A stretch of DNA of 24,256 nucleotides, taken from a bacterium. GTDB lineage: Bacteria > ARS69. Position 1 is the first letter of the stretch, and the number at the start of each line of letters is the position of its first letter. Of the stretch, positions 14,288 to 22,698 are shown one piece after another. Both the position numbers and the translations under genes were made by a program. Below the pieces are notes generated by a model that was not told where the DNA came from, made no database searches, and saw nothing but the letters and a program-made list of their open reading frames with translations. The DNA is taken from the NCBI GenBank assembly GCA_025774865.1, contig JALGZO010000545.1:1-24256 (forward strand). Direction: 5' to 3'.

Positions 14288-16069
14288 CTAGCCCCGGCCC
14301 GCCTGCCGCGCGCGAATCGTCTCGGGCCGATCGTCGGGGATTGCTGCGATGAGACCTCGCGTGTACTCCTCACGCGGGTTCGCGTAGATCTCGTTCGCTG
14401 GACCGCGCTCGACGATCAGACCTTGATTCATGATCGCGAGATCGTCCGACATGAACTTCACCACGGCCAGGTCGTGACTGATGAAGATGTATGTGAGGCC
14501 GCGGTTTTCCTGGAGGTCCTTCAGGAGGTTGAGGACCTGCGCTTGCACGGAAACGTCGAGGGCGGAGACCGACTCGTCGCAAATGAGGAAGTTCGGGTCG
14601 ACCGATAGCGCCCGGGCTATGCATATCCGCTGGCGCTGCCCGCCCGAGAACTCGTGCGGGTACCGTTTCAAGTGACCCTCTTCGAGTCCGACTTCGCGGA
14701 GCAACGCGGCGGCTCGTTCGCCCCGGTCGCGTCGCGAGGCGCCGATCCCGTGAATCTCCATCGGCTCGACGAGCGCGCTTTCGACGGTGAGGCGAGGGTT
14801 GAGCGAACCGTAGGGGTCTTGGAAGATGATCTGCATGTGCTTGCGCAGCCGTCGAAGCTCCCGTCCACGTAACTGCGAGAGATCCTGCCCGCGGTAAAGG
14901 ACCCGGCCGGCCGTCGGCTCGACGAGCCGGAGGATCGCTCGACCCGTCGTCGTCTTGCCGCATCCCGACTCGCCCACGAGCCCCAGGGTTCGTCCGGGGC
15001 GCACCTCGAAGCTGATTCCGTCGACCGCCTTCACGTGCCCGGCGACGCGCTGGAGGATTCCCTTGCGGATCGGGAAGTGGACCTTGAGGTCGTGCACGGC
15101 GAGCTCGGGCTCGCCGGTCGCGGGTGCGCGGGTCTTGCGCGGACGCACCAGCCGCGACAAATCGGGCTGCCTCTCGATGATATCGATCTCGCCATCCGGG
15201 CCCTCCCGTACATCCATGAAGTCCGAGACGCTCGGTAGGCGGAGGTACGGCGTCTCCAACCGTGGGCGACACGCGAGGAGCCCCTTCGTGTAGGGGTGCT
15301 GGGGATTCTCGAACAGCTGGACGATGGGGCCGTATTCGACGAGCCGACCGCGGTACATGACGGCGACCTCGTCGGCGATCTCCGCGATCACGCCGAGGTC
15401 GTGCGTGATGAACAGAATGGACATCTTCCGCGTGTCACGAAGGTTCCGGAGCAGATCGAGGATCTGGGCCTGAATCGTGACGTCGAGCGCCGTCGTGGGC
15501 TCGTCGGCGATCAGAAGCTTGGGGTTGCACGAGAGGGCCATGGCGATCATGACGCGCTGCTGTTGGCCGCCGGAGAGCTCGTGCGGGTACATGTCCACGC
15601 GGCGCTCCGGGTCGGGAAGCCCCACCTCTTCGAAGAGCTGGATCGCCCGCTTTCTCGCCTCGCTCTTCTTTACCTTCCTTCCGCCGTCTTCCTGATGAAT
15701 CAGGATGGCCTCCATCACCTGGCTGCCCACGGTGAGGACGGGATTCAGCGACGTCATCGGTTCCTGGAAGATCATGCTGATCTGGGCGCCGCGGACTCCG
15801 TACATCTCGCGCTCCGGGAGAGTCAGGAGGTCCGTGCCCAGGAACCGGATCGTGCCACCCTCGATGACGGCCACCCGGTCGGGAAGGAGTCGAAGGACGG
15901 AGAGGCTCGTGACTGACTTGCCGGAGCCGGACTCTCCGACGAGGCCCAGAGTGCGCCCCTCATGGATCTCGATCGTGAGGTCTTGGACGGCGTGGACCGT
16001 CTCGTCCTCGGTGTGGAAGGTGGTCCGGAGGCCCTCGATGCTCAGAAGGGTCGGCGAAGCGGGCGCCAT
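14288..16069 (-). CDS. Fused dipeptide ABC transporter ATPase (DppD-DppF type)
   Basis: This 593-residue protein carries two complete ABC ATPase domains in one chain and would power the peptide importer from the cytoplasmic side. Domain 1 has Walker A GESGSGKS (45-52), signature LSGGQQQR (165-172), Walker B LLIADEP (185-191) and switch histidine H223, followed by the oligopeptide-family tail NPQHPYTKGL (255-264). Domain 2 has GESGCGKTT (366-374), FSGGQRQR (474-481), LICDES (495-500) and H532, with NPREEYTRGL. All catalytic motifs are intact, so both sites should hydrolyse ATP. Walker B of domain 2 ends in DES rather than the usual DEP, a common variant. The gene lies convergent to the binding protein and permease genes and has its own promoter, so subunit levels can be set separately. 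The ATG at 16069 has a GGGGGA about 11 bases upstream. Confidence 0.95.
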   Translation of the reverse strand: MAPASPTLLSIEGLRTTFHTEDETVHAVQDLTIEIHEGRTLGLVGESGSGKSVTSLSVLRLLPDRVAVIEGGTIRFLGTDLLTLPEREMYGVRGAQISMIFQEPMTSLNPVLTVGSQVMEAILIHQEDGGRKVKKSEARKRAIQLFEEVGLPDPERRVDMYPHELSGGQQQRVMIAMALSCNPKLLIADEPTTALDVTIQAQILDLLRNLRDTRKMSILFITHDLGVIAEIADEVAVMYRGRLVEYGPIVQLFENPQHPYTKGLLACRPRLETPYLRLPSVSDFMDVREGPDGEIDIIERQPDLSRLVRPRKTRAPATGEPELAVHDLKVHFPIRKGILQRVAGHVKAVDGISFEVRPGRTLGLVGESGCGKTTTGRAILRLVEPTAGRVLYRGQDLSQLRGRELRRLRKHMQIIFQDPYGSLNPRLTVESALVEPMEIHGIGASRRDRGERAAALLREVGLEEGHLKRYPHEFSGGQRQRICIARALSVDPNFLICDESVSALDVSVQAQVLNLLKDLQENRGLTYIFISHDLAVVKFMSDDLAIMNQGLIVERGPANEIYANPREEYTRGLIAAIPDDRPETIRARQAGRG

Positions 16070-16141
16070 CGGCGGGCGGATCCCCCTGCAGCCGGGCGCG
16101 GAGACCGGGAGCGGCGCGCGAAGCGGCTACAATAGGCGGCC

Positions 16142-16170
16142 AGGATAGAAGGGGCGACCGGGAGTGTCAA
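16142..16170 (-). promoter_or_regulatory. Sigma70-type promoter for the fused ATPase gene
   Basis: On the minus strand TTGACA (16165-16170) is followed after exactly 17 bases by TATCCT (16142-16147). It lies about 75 bases upstream of the ATPase ATG, giving an expected leader of about 65 bases. The -35 is perfect and the -10 is a 4/6 match. Confidence 0.6.
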
Positions 16171-16251
16171 ACGTGACCTCGAGCACTCATGGACTCACCC
16201 CCTCGGGTATGTGGAGAAAGGGCGGGCCTGTACCGAAAGTGCAATCGTAGC

Positions 16252-16278
16252 AAGGGGTTGGTGCTATTGACACCCCTT
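16252..16278. promoter_or_regulatory. Possible operator: inverted repeat across the -35 box
   Basis: AAGGGGT (16252-16258) and ACCCCTT (16272-16278) are perfect inverted copies separated by 13 bases. The centre-to-centre distance of 20 bases is close to two helical turns. The right half begins at the last base of the -35 hexamer, so a dimeric regulator bound here would block or contact RNA polymerase. No regulator gene is nearby. Confidence 0.4.
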
Positions 16279-16295
16279 CGGGCCTTCGCTATAGT
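16267..16295 (+). promoter_or_regulatory. Sigma70-type promoter for the TonB receptor operon
   Basis: A perfect -35 TTGACA (16267-16272) and -10 TATAGT (16290-16295) are separated by the ideal 17 bases. It is the best promoter in the window. Transcription would start near 16302 and give a leader of about 260 bases before the receptor ATG. Confidence 0.78.
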
Positions 16296-16404
16296 GACCG
16301 CGCCAGCCGGAGCAGGCGCGGCGTTTCGTGATGCGAGTCAATGACTTGCGCCGTCCCGAACAGCCGGCGGGCCGAGAGAGTGCGAGGGGAGGGGTCATCG
16401 ACGC

Positions 16405-16440
16405 AGCCGCCGGGCGCACAGCGTGCGCACCCGGAGTGGC
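16405..16440 (+). promoter_or_regulatory. Hairpin in the TonB receptor leader
   Basis: CCGGG (16410-16414) with CGCAC (16415-16419), then GTGCG (16423-16427) and CCCGG (16430-16434), form a near-continuous stem interrupted by a two-base bulge, with outer GCC/GGC able to extend it. It sits in the middle of the leader, about 130 bases before the start codon, so a direct block of the ribosome site is unlikely. A second stem, GCGAGTC with GACTTGC (16333-16349), lies upstream. Confidence 0.4.
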
Positions 16441-16563
16441 TGCTACCCTGGGTCACCCGCTCCTTCCGTCGCTTGGAGATTCATGCGAGCGGGTTTCCGC
16501 TCCGATTTATCGGCTGACGGCTCAGACCGCAAAAGCCCCTGTCTTCCACGGAGGGTGACCACG

Positions 16564-19338
16564 ATGCTCCGGAAGCGCCCCGCCGCGATCGTCACGTCTC
16601 TCCTCGCCGTATTCCTGATCTCGTTCCCCGCCGCGGCTCAGAGTCCGACGGGTGATATCGTCGGCACCGTCACCGACGACAAGGGAGATCCGCTTCCCTT
16701 CGCGACCGTGCGGATCAAGGCTCTCGGACTGAACGTGATCACGTCCGAAGCCGGTCGCTTTCAGATGTCGGACGTCCCCGCCGGTGCGCACACGCTGACC
16801 TTCGACCATATCGGCGCTCAGACCAAGGACATCTCCGGTGTCGTGGTCGAGGCGGGGCGCACGAAACGGGTGGACGCGGTCCTGCAGGAGGCGATTGCCG
16901 CAGAACTCGACGAGTTCGAGCTCACCGGGAAGAGGATCGACGAACTCAAGAAGGAGGCGTCGACGACCATCCGGACGATCGACACCCGGGAGACCACCAA
17001 GATCCGGGCAATCAACACCACGGAAGAGGCCATCCGAACGCAGGCTGGTGTGGTCAGTCTGGGCGACGATTTCATGGTGAGAGGGGGCCGTTCCTCCGAG
17101 GTCAAGACCGTCGTCGACGGCATGCCGGTCTCGGACGCGTTCGCGGGCGCGTCGGGGAGCGGCACGATGGACATCTCGTTGATGTCGCAGGAGAGCCTGA
17201 ACCTCCTCACCGGAGGTTTCGACGCCGAGTACGGCAACGCGCAGTCGGGCATCATCGAGATCGCGACGCGTGAGGGTGGCGAGGAGTACTCCGGTCAGCT
17301 CAAGTTCATCACCGACGATTTCGGCGCTCCGGACAAGACCTACTTCAACTACGACAACGTCGCGGTCGGCTTCGGCGGACCGATTCCCTTCACGAACGAA
17401 GCACTCCGATTCTACGCTTCAGCCGAGGGTGTCTTCGAAGACACCTACCTCAAGACGGTCGAGGAGCGCCCGTCCAGCAATATCGTTCTCAACAACAGCA
17501 AGCTCGCGAGCTACCGGGATCGGCAAGAGAACGCCACGCGCGGCCAGGGTAAGGTCACGTGGCGGCTCGGCGGCGCAAAGAAGCTGTCGGGGGAGGTCCT
17601 CTATTCCCGCTCAATGAACGACTGGTACCACCACGCGTTCAGTCGCATCGGCTTCTGGTCGGAGATCAGAGAGCACTGGTGGTTCGAACGGCCGAATCTG
17701 GACGTCCGAGATGAGAACGGAAGGCCACTGCCGGACACCACGTACACCTACTACAACGGACCGGCCCACCTTTCGCAGCGGACCAACCGCAGTGATCAGT
17801 ACAAGTTCGTCTACACCCACCCGCTGACCCAGGACTCCTTTTTCACGTTCCGGGGCGCGGTGTTCCGCTCTCGGTACGAGGAAGTGGTCGACAATCAGCA
17901 ACCGGGAGAGTACGTGCCCTTCACCGGTGACGACACGGAGCGCGATCCGGAGAACCTGTTCTTCGCCGTGACCGGAGACTACCCGTGGTGGGAGCAGCGC
18001 GAGTCACGCCAGTACACGGCGCGCGGCGACTACCAAAACAAGCTCGGGAGCGGCACGCACGAGCTCAGAACCGGGTTCACGTTCGACTACTTCGACCTGC
18101 GAAAGGACGCGCGGAACTCGCCCGAGGAAGGCAACGACGAGGGCGACTTCCCCAACCAGTACCACGAGAACGCGTACGGCGGCGTCCTGTACGTGCAGGA
18201 TCGACTCCGCTACAAGAAGTCGATGGTGATGAACGTCGGGCTCCGGTTCGACTTCTTCGACCCCGGGGAGAGTGCGATCCGGATCTCGAACCAGCGTGTG
18301 CTCGCGCTCGAGAAGCCCACGACCGGCATGAGCTTCCTGGAGCGGTGGAAGGCCCAGGTTTCGCCACGGCTCGGGATGTCCTATCCAATCTCCGACCGGG
18401 ACGTGCTGCACTTCCACTACGGGCGCTTCTTCCAGCTTCCGGACCTCGAGTACCTCTACGATTACTCGAACGAAGCGATCGTGGGGAATCGGCAGGTGGG
18501 GAACGCCTTCCTCGAGCCCGAGACGACCATCTCCTACGAGTTCGGCGTGCGCCGGCAGCTTTCCGAGCGGATCTACGTCGACGGCACGGTCTTCTTCAAG
18601 GACATCTTCGGGCTCGTCGGTACGGAGGCGCTCGAGGCGGAAAACGAGACCGAGGAAAACCCCTTCGCGCCGACGTCGTACGTGAACAAGGATTACGGTT
18701 CCGTGCGAGGCTTCGAGCTCTCCCTCGACAAGAAGTTCGCGAGCTACTGGCAGGGCGGTGTCTCGTACACGCTGTCGCGCGCCACCGGGTCCTCGTCCGA
18801 CGTGAACCAGGGCCAGGTGGTGCAAGCCGAAGGGCTCGACCGTGAGCCGATTCGCGAGGTCCCCCTTTCGTGGGATCGAACCCACGTGGTGAACGCACAC
18901 GTGCACTTCTCGGATCCGGGGGTCTGGGGCCTGAACTTCGACTTCTCGGTCGCGTCGGGAGCGCCCGCCACGCCGAAGCGGCTCGGCCAGCGCACGACTC
19001 GGGCCGAGGACATCAACACGATTCGGCTCCCGAGGACCATGAATCTGAACTTCCGCGGGAACAAGCAGTATTCATTGTACGGACAGGAGTTCCGCTTGTT
19101 CCTGGAGGGCCGGAACGTTCTCGATCGTAGGAACGTCGCGACGCACTTTCCGGATCTGTGGCCGCGCCCCGACCACGAGTACTACCGGGAATACTACACG
19201 GAGTTCGGTGAACTCGGTGGCGCCTACAACCTGAAGGACACCATCGCGGCCCCCGAGGACATCCTGGTCCCCCTGAACGATCCGCGCGTATACAGCCAGC
19301 CGCGCGTATTCCGGGTCGGAATCCAGTACGAGTGGTAG
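16564..19338 (+). CDS. TonB-dependent outer membrane receptor with carboxypeptidase-like N-terminal domain
   Basis: The frame is open from 16423, but the ATG at 16564 follows GGAGG (16550-16554) and gives a clean signal peptide: MLRKRPAAIVTSLLAVFLIS then FPAAAQS, cleaved near residue 25. The product is 924 residues. After the signal comes a CarboxypepD_reg-like domain (about 29-105: GDIVGTVTDDKGDPLPFATV, GRFQMSDVPAGAHTLTFDHI). The plug domain follows (EEAIRTQAGVVSL, FMVRGGRSSEVKTVVDGMPV, LTGGFDAEYGNAQSGIIEIA), and then a long beta-barrel ending in the aromatic VFRVGIQYEW. This is a SusC/CirA-like design for active uptake across the outer membrane, powered by TonB. No TonB box is obvious, and the substrate cannot be told. 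It opens an envelope operon with an exported protein and a PorV-like barrel. Confidence 0.93.
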   Translation: MLRKRPAAIVTSLLAVFLISFPAAAQSPTGDIVGTVTDDKGDPLPFATVRIKALGLNVITSEAGRFQMSDVPAGAHTLTFDHIGAQTKDISGVVVEAGRTKRVDAVLQEAIAAELDEFELTGKRIDELKKEASTTIRTIDTRETTKIRAINTTEEAIRTQAGVVSLGDDFMVRGGRSSEVKTVVDGMPVSDAFAGASGSGTMDISLMSQESLNLLTGGFDAEYGNAQSGIIEIATREGGEEYSGQLKFITDDFGAPDKTYFNYDNVAVGFGGPIPFTNEALRFYASAEGVFEDTYLKTVEERPSSNIVLNNSKLASYRDRQENATRGQGKVTWRLGGAKKLSGEVLYSRSMNDWYHHAFSRIGFWSEIREHWWFERPNLDVRDENGRPLPDTTYTYYNGPAHLSQRTNRSDQYKFVYTHPLTQDSFFTFRGAVFRSRYEEVVDNQQPGEYVPFTGDDTERDPENLFFAVTGDYPWWEQRESRQYTARGDYQNKLGSGTHELRTGFTFDYFDLRKDARNSPEEGNDEGDFPNQYHENAYGGVLYVQDRLRYKKSMVMNVGLRFDFFDPGESAIRISNQRVLALEKPTTGMSFLERWKAQVSPRLGMSYPISDRDVLHFHYGRFFQLPDLEYLYDYSNEAIVGNRQVGNAFLEPETTISYEFGVRRQLSERIYVDGTVFFKDIFGLVGTEALEAENETEENPFAPTSYVNKDYGSVRGFELSLDKKFASYWQGGVSYTLSRATGSSSDVNQGQVVQAEGLDREPIREVPLSWDRTHVVNAHVHFSDPGVWGLNFDFSVASGAPATPKRLGQRTTRAEDINTIRLPRTMNLNFRGNKQYSLYGQEFRLFLEGRNVLDRRNVATHFPDLWPRPDHEYYREYYTEFGELGGAYNLKDTIAAPEDILVPLNDPRVYSQPRVFRVGIQYEW

Positions 19339-19391
19339 CCGGTCCGGCGCAACTGCGGGCTAGGTCCGAGCATCGGGAGGTAGGCCTCGAG

Positions 19392-21578
19392 ATGATTCGG
19401 TGCGTTCGAAGAAGCGTACTCCTCTTGGTGGCGGGGTGGGGCGTGGCCATGGCGCCGGCTTCGTCCTCCGCTCGCGACTACGACTACCACGATTCCATGT
19501 GGGACGTGCCGCCGGGCGTCCGCGACGGCGGGTTGCGGCAGGACACCTTTGCCGGCTGGTTCCACAACGTCGGCAACCTTCTTCTCCATGTCTCCAATCG
19601 GGGGTACTTCGGGCGCCGGGGCAGCGACTCGACGAACCCCTCCGCCGAGTGGCCTGCGGGGTCGAACCACGAGTACCTGTTCGCGGCCGGGTTGTGGGTG
19701 GCCGGCGTCGTCGATCGGGGCGGCGTCCAGGACACTCTCTGCACCGCTGGGCTGTACCAGTTCGGCGAGTTCTGGAATCACGAACCGGACGAGGGCTGCG
19801 AGGGGGCCGGAATCTGCGTCACGTTCGAGGGGGCCCCGTCGGGCCAGCGAAACTTCGACGACGACGGCGACGGGCTCGTCGACGAAGACGACCTCGACGG
19901 TCTCGACAACGACGGAGACGGACGGGAGGATGAGGACTTCGCGGGAATCTCCCAGCAGATGTACCGCACCGTCTACTACGACACGTCGATGACATTCAAC
20001 GAGTTCAGACCACAAGACGAGAACAGGCACACCCCGCTCGGGCTTCAAGTGATTCAGGAGTCGTACGTCTGGACCGATCCCCAGTTCGCAGACTTCGTCG
20101 GGATCGAGTTCCGGATCAAGAACATCTCGAACCTGATCGATCCGGAAGGCTGGACGATCCGTGATTCCTATATCGGATTCATGGTCGACGGCGATGTCGG
20201 CATCGACGATGACGACCTCCGTTACTGGTTGGACGACAAGGGGGCGTTTGCGGAGTTCGATACCACGATCACGTCCGATACCGGCGGCGAAGACATCGAC
20301 CTGAGCCTTACGATGGGCTACATCTACGATGAGCTCGGAGGCGCGAACGCGGCGGACGACGTTCCCGGCTACTGCGGCGTGATGTTCCTCGGCCACAGCA
20401 TCGACACGACGGCGATTGACTTCGAGACGTCGACCGCACCGCGCTCGGTGGGAATCCACGCGTTTCGTATCTGGTCCGGTGGTGACCAGGATGCTCGCGA
20501 CGACCTGGATCGTTACCGTTTTCTCCGGGGGCTGTTCGATACCGCCCGGACGATCGACCCGCCGACGGCGCGTGAGGCCGACTATCGTTTCCTCGTTTCG
20601 GCCGGTCCGTTCAAGCAGATCGAGCCCGAGTCCACGCTCACGTTTCAGGTCGCGTTCGTTTGCGGGCTGATGCTCGACGTGGTTCAGGCGGACGGTACCA
20701 CGGATCGGATTCCCGACTTCACGAACCCGATCCAGGCGCAGCGTGTATACGACGGCTTCTTTGACGAAGCCCTCGGAAAGCAGGTCCACTGGGCCACGAG
20801 CTCGCCGCCGCCCCCCCCGAACATCAACGTCTTGCCCGGAGATCGGAACGTCGTCATCGAGTGGGATGACTTCCCCGAGGACGTTCCGGATCCACTCACC
20901 CGAGAACTGGATTTCGCGGGCTACCAAGTTTGGAAGGCGGAGGGCTGGCGCAGGGAGTCGAACATCCCCTCGGAGGAGATGTGGCGGCTCATCGCGGACT
21001 TTGACAGCACGGAGCTCTCCGATATCGACACGGGTATGAGCGGAGTCGGCAAGTACCGCTTCGCCGACACCCGCGTCAAGAACGGGTTCTGGTACTGGTA
21101 CGCCGTCACGGCGTACGACCGCGGGATCTTCCAGGCGGTCGATACCGACACGGGGACGGTGATGATTCGTTCCCCGGGCGGAGAGCCCAAGTTCGGGAAG
21201 TTCACGCAGAACATGACACGTGTCATGCCTCGCACCACGCCGGCGCAGACCCTGGACGACGTCTATGTGGTGCCCAACCCTTACCGGGCAGACGCGGCGT
21301 GGGATCTCGCCGAGACGAACTTCGAGCCGACGGGGCGCCGGATCAAGTTCTTCAACCTACCCATGCGGGCGACGATTCGCATCTTCACCCTCGCCGGAGA
21401 CCACGTGCAGACGATCGACCACGACGAGGGTGCGGGAGACCCCAGCGAACGTGGCCAGGCCTCGTGGAACCTGATCTCCAAGAACAATCAGGACACGGTG
21501 AGCGGGATGTACATCTACCACGTCCAGGATCGCGATTCCGGCCAGGAGACGGTTGGCAAGTTTGCGATCATTCGCTAA
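19392..21578 (+). CDS. Large exported protein with acidic repeat, FN3-like and C-terminal sorting domains
   Basis: The ATG at 19392 follows GGGAGG and yields a signal peptide (MIRCVRRSVLLLVAGWGVAM, then APASSSA). The 728-residue product has no known enzymatic motif. Residues 154-183 are an acidic DxDxDG-type repeat (DDDGDGLVDEDD, then LDNDGDGREDEDF) like calcium-binding thrombospondin type 3 or dockerin loops. About 476-575 is fibronectin-III-like (NVVIEWDDFPED, LDFAGYQVWKAEGWR). The last 110 residues (from VYVVPNPYRADAAW) end in IRIFTLAGDHVQTIDHD, GMYIYHVQDRD and VGKFAIIR. This is the FlgD-Ig/type IX-like C-terminal domain seen on exported proteins of FCB bacteria. It is probably surface-attached or secreted, and sits between the receptor and the PorV-like gene. 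An eight-C run lies at 20811-20818. Confidence 0.88.
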   Translation: MIRCVRRSVLLLVAGWGVAMAPASSSARDYDYHDSMWDVPPGVRDGGLRQDTFAGWFHNVGNLLLHVSNRGYFGRRGSDSTNPSAEWPAGSNHEYLFAAGLWVAGVVDRGGVQDTLCTAGLYQFGEFWNHEPDEGCEGAGICVTFEGAPSGQRNFDDDGDGLVDEDDLDGLDNDGDGREDEDFAGISQQMYRTVYYDTSMTFNEFRPQDENRHTPLGLQVIQESYVWTDPQFADFVGIEFRIKNISNLIDPEGWTIRDSYIGFMVDGDVGIDDDDLRYWLDDKGAFAEFDTTITSDTGGEDIDLSLTMGYIYDELGGANAADDVPGYCGVMFLGHSIDTTAIDFETSTAPRSVGIHAFRIWSGGDQDARDDLDRYRFLRGLFDTARTIDPPTAREADYRFLVSAGPFKQIEPESTLTFQVAFVCGLMLDVVQADGTTDRIPDFTNPIQAQRVYDGFFDEALGKQVHWATSSPPPPPNINVLPGDRNVVIEWDDFPEDVPDPLTRELDFAGYQVWKAEGWRRESNIPSEEMWRLIADFDSTELSDIDTGMSGVGKYRFADTRVKNGFWYWYAVTAYDRGIFQAVDTDTGTVMIRSPGGEPKFGKFTQNMTRVMPRTTPAQTLDDVYVVPNPYRADAAWDLAETNFEPTGRRIKFFNLPMRATIRIFTLAGDHVQTIDHDEGAGDPSERGQASWNLISKNNQDTVSGMYIYHVQDRDSGQETVGKFAIIR

Positions 21579-21634
21579 GGTGGCGGCGCTCCGCTCTCCA
21601 GGTCGACGATGAGCGCGAAAGAGGGAGGGCTCTC

Positions 21635-22603
21635 TTGATACGCCGATTGAGCGTCCTGCTGCTGGTTGCCGTGGCTCTCTTGGGAGCGTCGGACGCTGAC
21701 GCGGCCGCGATCTTCCGCAAAGTAGGGACGGCCGGCGCCCAGTTCTTGAAGATCGGGGCCGGGGCCCGCGCCGTCGGGATGGGAGAGACCTTTGTCGCTG
21801 TCGCCGACGACGCGAGCACGATCTGGTGGAACCCCGCCGGAGTCGCCCGGATCACGATGAATGGTGAGAGCCGTCTGACGCTCAACCATTCCACCTGGCC
21901 GGCCGACATCTCGCACGAATTCTTCGGCTACGCGTTCACGTACCGCGGCCTGCCTGGCTCGTTCGCCGTCAGCGCGACGGTCCTCCAGATGGACCCCATC
22001 GCGTTTCGGGATGCTTTCAATCCCAACGGGACCGGCGAGAATTTCGATGCCGGTAGCTTCAATCTCGCGGTCACGTGGGCCCGGAACCTGATCGACCGCT
22101 TTGCGTTCGGGCTCACGGGCAAGTACGTGCACGAGGGACTCGAGAACGAGAGCGCCGACGGGTTCGTGCTGGATTTCGGGACCATCTACTTCACGGACTT
22201 CCGTACGATCCGGATCGGGATGGCGATCCAGAGCCTCGGTCCGTCGCTTACCTTCATCGACCAATCCTATCCGATGCCGACGATGTTCAAAGTCGGAACG
22301 GCGATGGACGTGTATCAGAGCGACGACCACAACGTGCTGGCGGCGTTTCAGTTCGATCATCCGGCCGACAACGCGGAGCGAGCGAACTTCGGCGCCGAGT
22401 ACACACTGAAGACGTTCCAGCCCAACGTGACGCTCCAGGTGCGCGGAGGATATCGGTACAATCGAGACGAGGAAGGGTTGGCCAGTGGGTTCGGCGTCGA
22501 GTTTCCGACGGGCTCGGCGTCATGGATGCGCGTCGACTACGCGTATTCCGACATGAAGTTCCTCAATGCGACGCACAAGTTTTCGGCGGAGCTGCGATTC
22601 TGA
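21635..22603 (+). CDS. PorV/PorQ-family outer membrane barrel protein
   Basis: The start is TTG at 21635, preceded by GAGGGAGGG (21621-21629); the frame is open further upstream only as an overlap with the previous gene. The 322-residue product has a signal peptide (LIRRLSVLLLVAVALLGASD, then ADAAA). The family signature follows at once: KVGTAGAQFLKIGAGARAVG then MGETFVAVADDASTIWWNPA. The rest is alternating strand-like sequence of a FadL-like barrel (FGYAFTYRGLPGSFAVSATV, LIDRFAFGLTGKYVHEGL), ending in an outer-membrane-like FSAELRF with terminal phenylalanine. PorV in Bacteroidota carries type IX secretion substrates to the attachment machinery; here it immediately follows a protein with a sorting-type C-terminus, which fits such a role. 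That partnership is inferred from position. Confidence 0.87.
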   Translation: MIRRLSVLLLVAVALLGASDADAAAIFRKVGTAGAQFLKIGAGARAVGMGETFVAVADDASTIWWNPAGVARITMNGESRLTLNHSTWPADISHEFFGYAFTYRGLPGSFAVSATVLQMDPIAFRDAFNPNGTGENFDAGSFNLAVTWARNLIDRFAFGLTGKYVHEGLENESADGFVLDFGTIYFTDFRTIRIGMAIQSLGPSLTFIDQSYPMPTMFKVGTAMDVYQSDDHNVLAAFQFDHPADNAERANFGAEYTLKTFQPNVTLQVRGGYRYNRDEEGLASGFGVEFPTGSASWMRVDYAYSDMKFLNATHKFSAELRF

Positions 22604-22639
22604 TCCCGGCGCGCCCTCGCGAAGGCCGGCGCACAACCT

Positions 22640-22677
22640 GAGAGAGGGGGCGGGCACGGGGGTCCGCCCCCTTTCTC
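22640..22677 (+). terminator. Strong GC-rich hairpin, terminator-like
   Basis: The arms 22640-22653 (GAGAGAGGGGGCGG) and 22664-22677 (CCGCCCCCTTTCTC) form a 14-bp stem with one G-T wobble and a 10-base loop. It begins 36 bases after the PorV-like stop. The T-richness is inside the stem, and no T-run follows, so it may attenuate rather than fully stop transcription into the next gene. Confidence 0.6.
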
Positions 22678-22698
22678 GTGCAGTGAGAGGATCGATTC

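Larger units (their letters stand above)
16070..16563. other. Divergent intergenic region between ATPase and TonB receptor genes
   Basis: This stretch of 494 bases carries no convincing gene. It contains the minus-strand promoter at 16142-16170, the plus-strand promoter at 16267-16295, a 7-bp inverted repeat at 16252-16278, and about 260 bases of transcribed leader with two hairpins (16333-16349 and about 16405-16440). A short open frame at 16328-16558 has no recognisable features and was not called. Confidence 0.7.

Noticed and set aside
13857-14608. Overlapping open frames across the palindromic region on both strands
   Set aside because: Repeated peptide strings in them arise because the inverted DNA copies are read in several frames. 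There is no ribosome site, and the frames run into the ATPase gene on the wrong strand.
16328-16558. Short open frame in the receptor leader
   Set aside because: It has no ribosome site or recognisable features, and overlaps the receptor reading frame upstream of the better-supported start.
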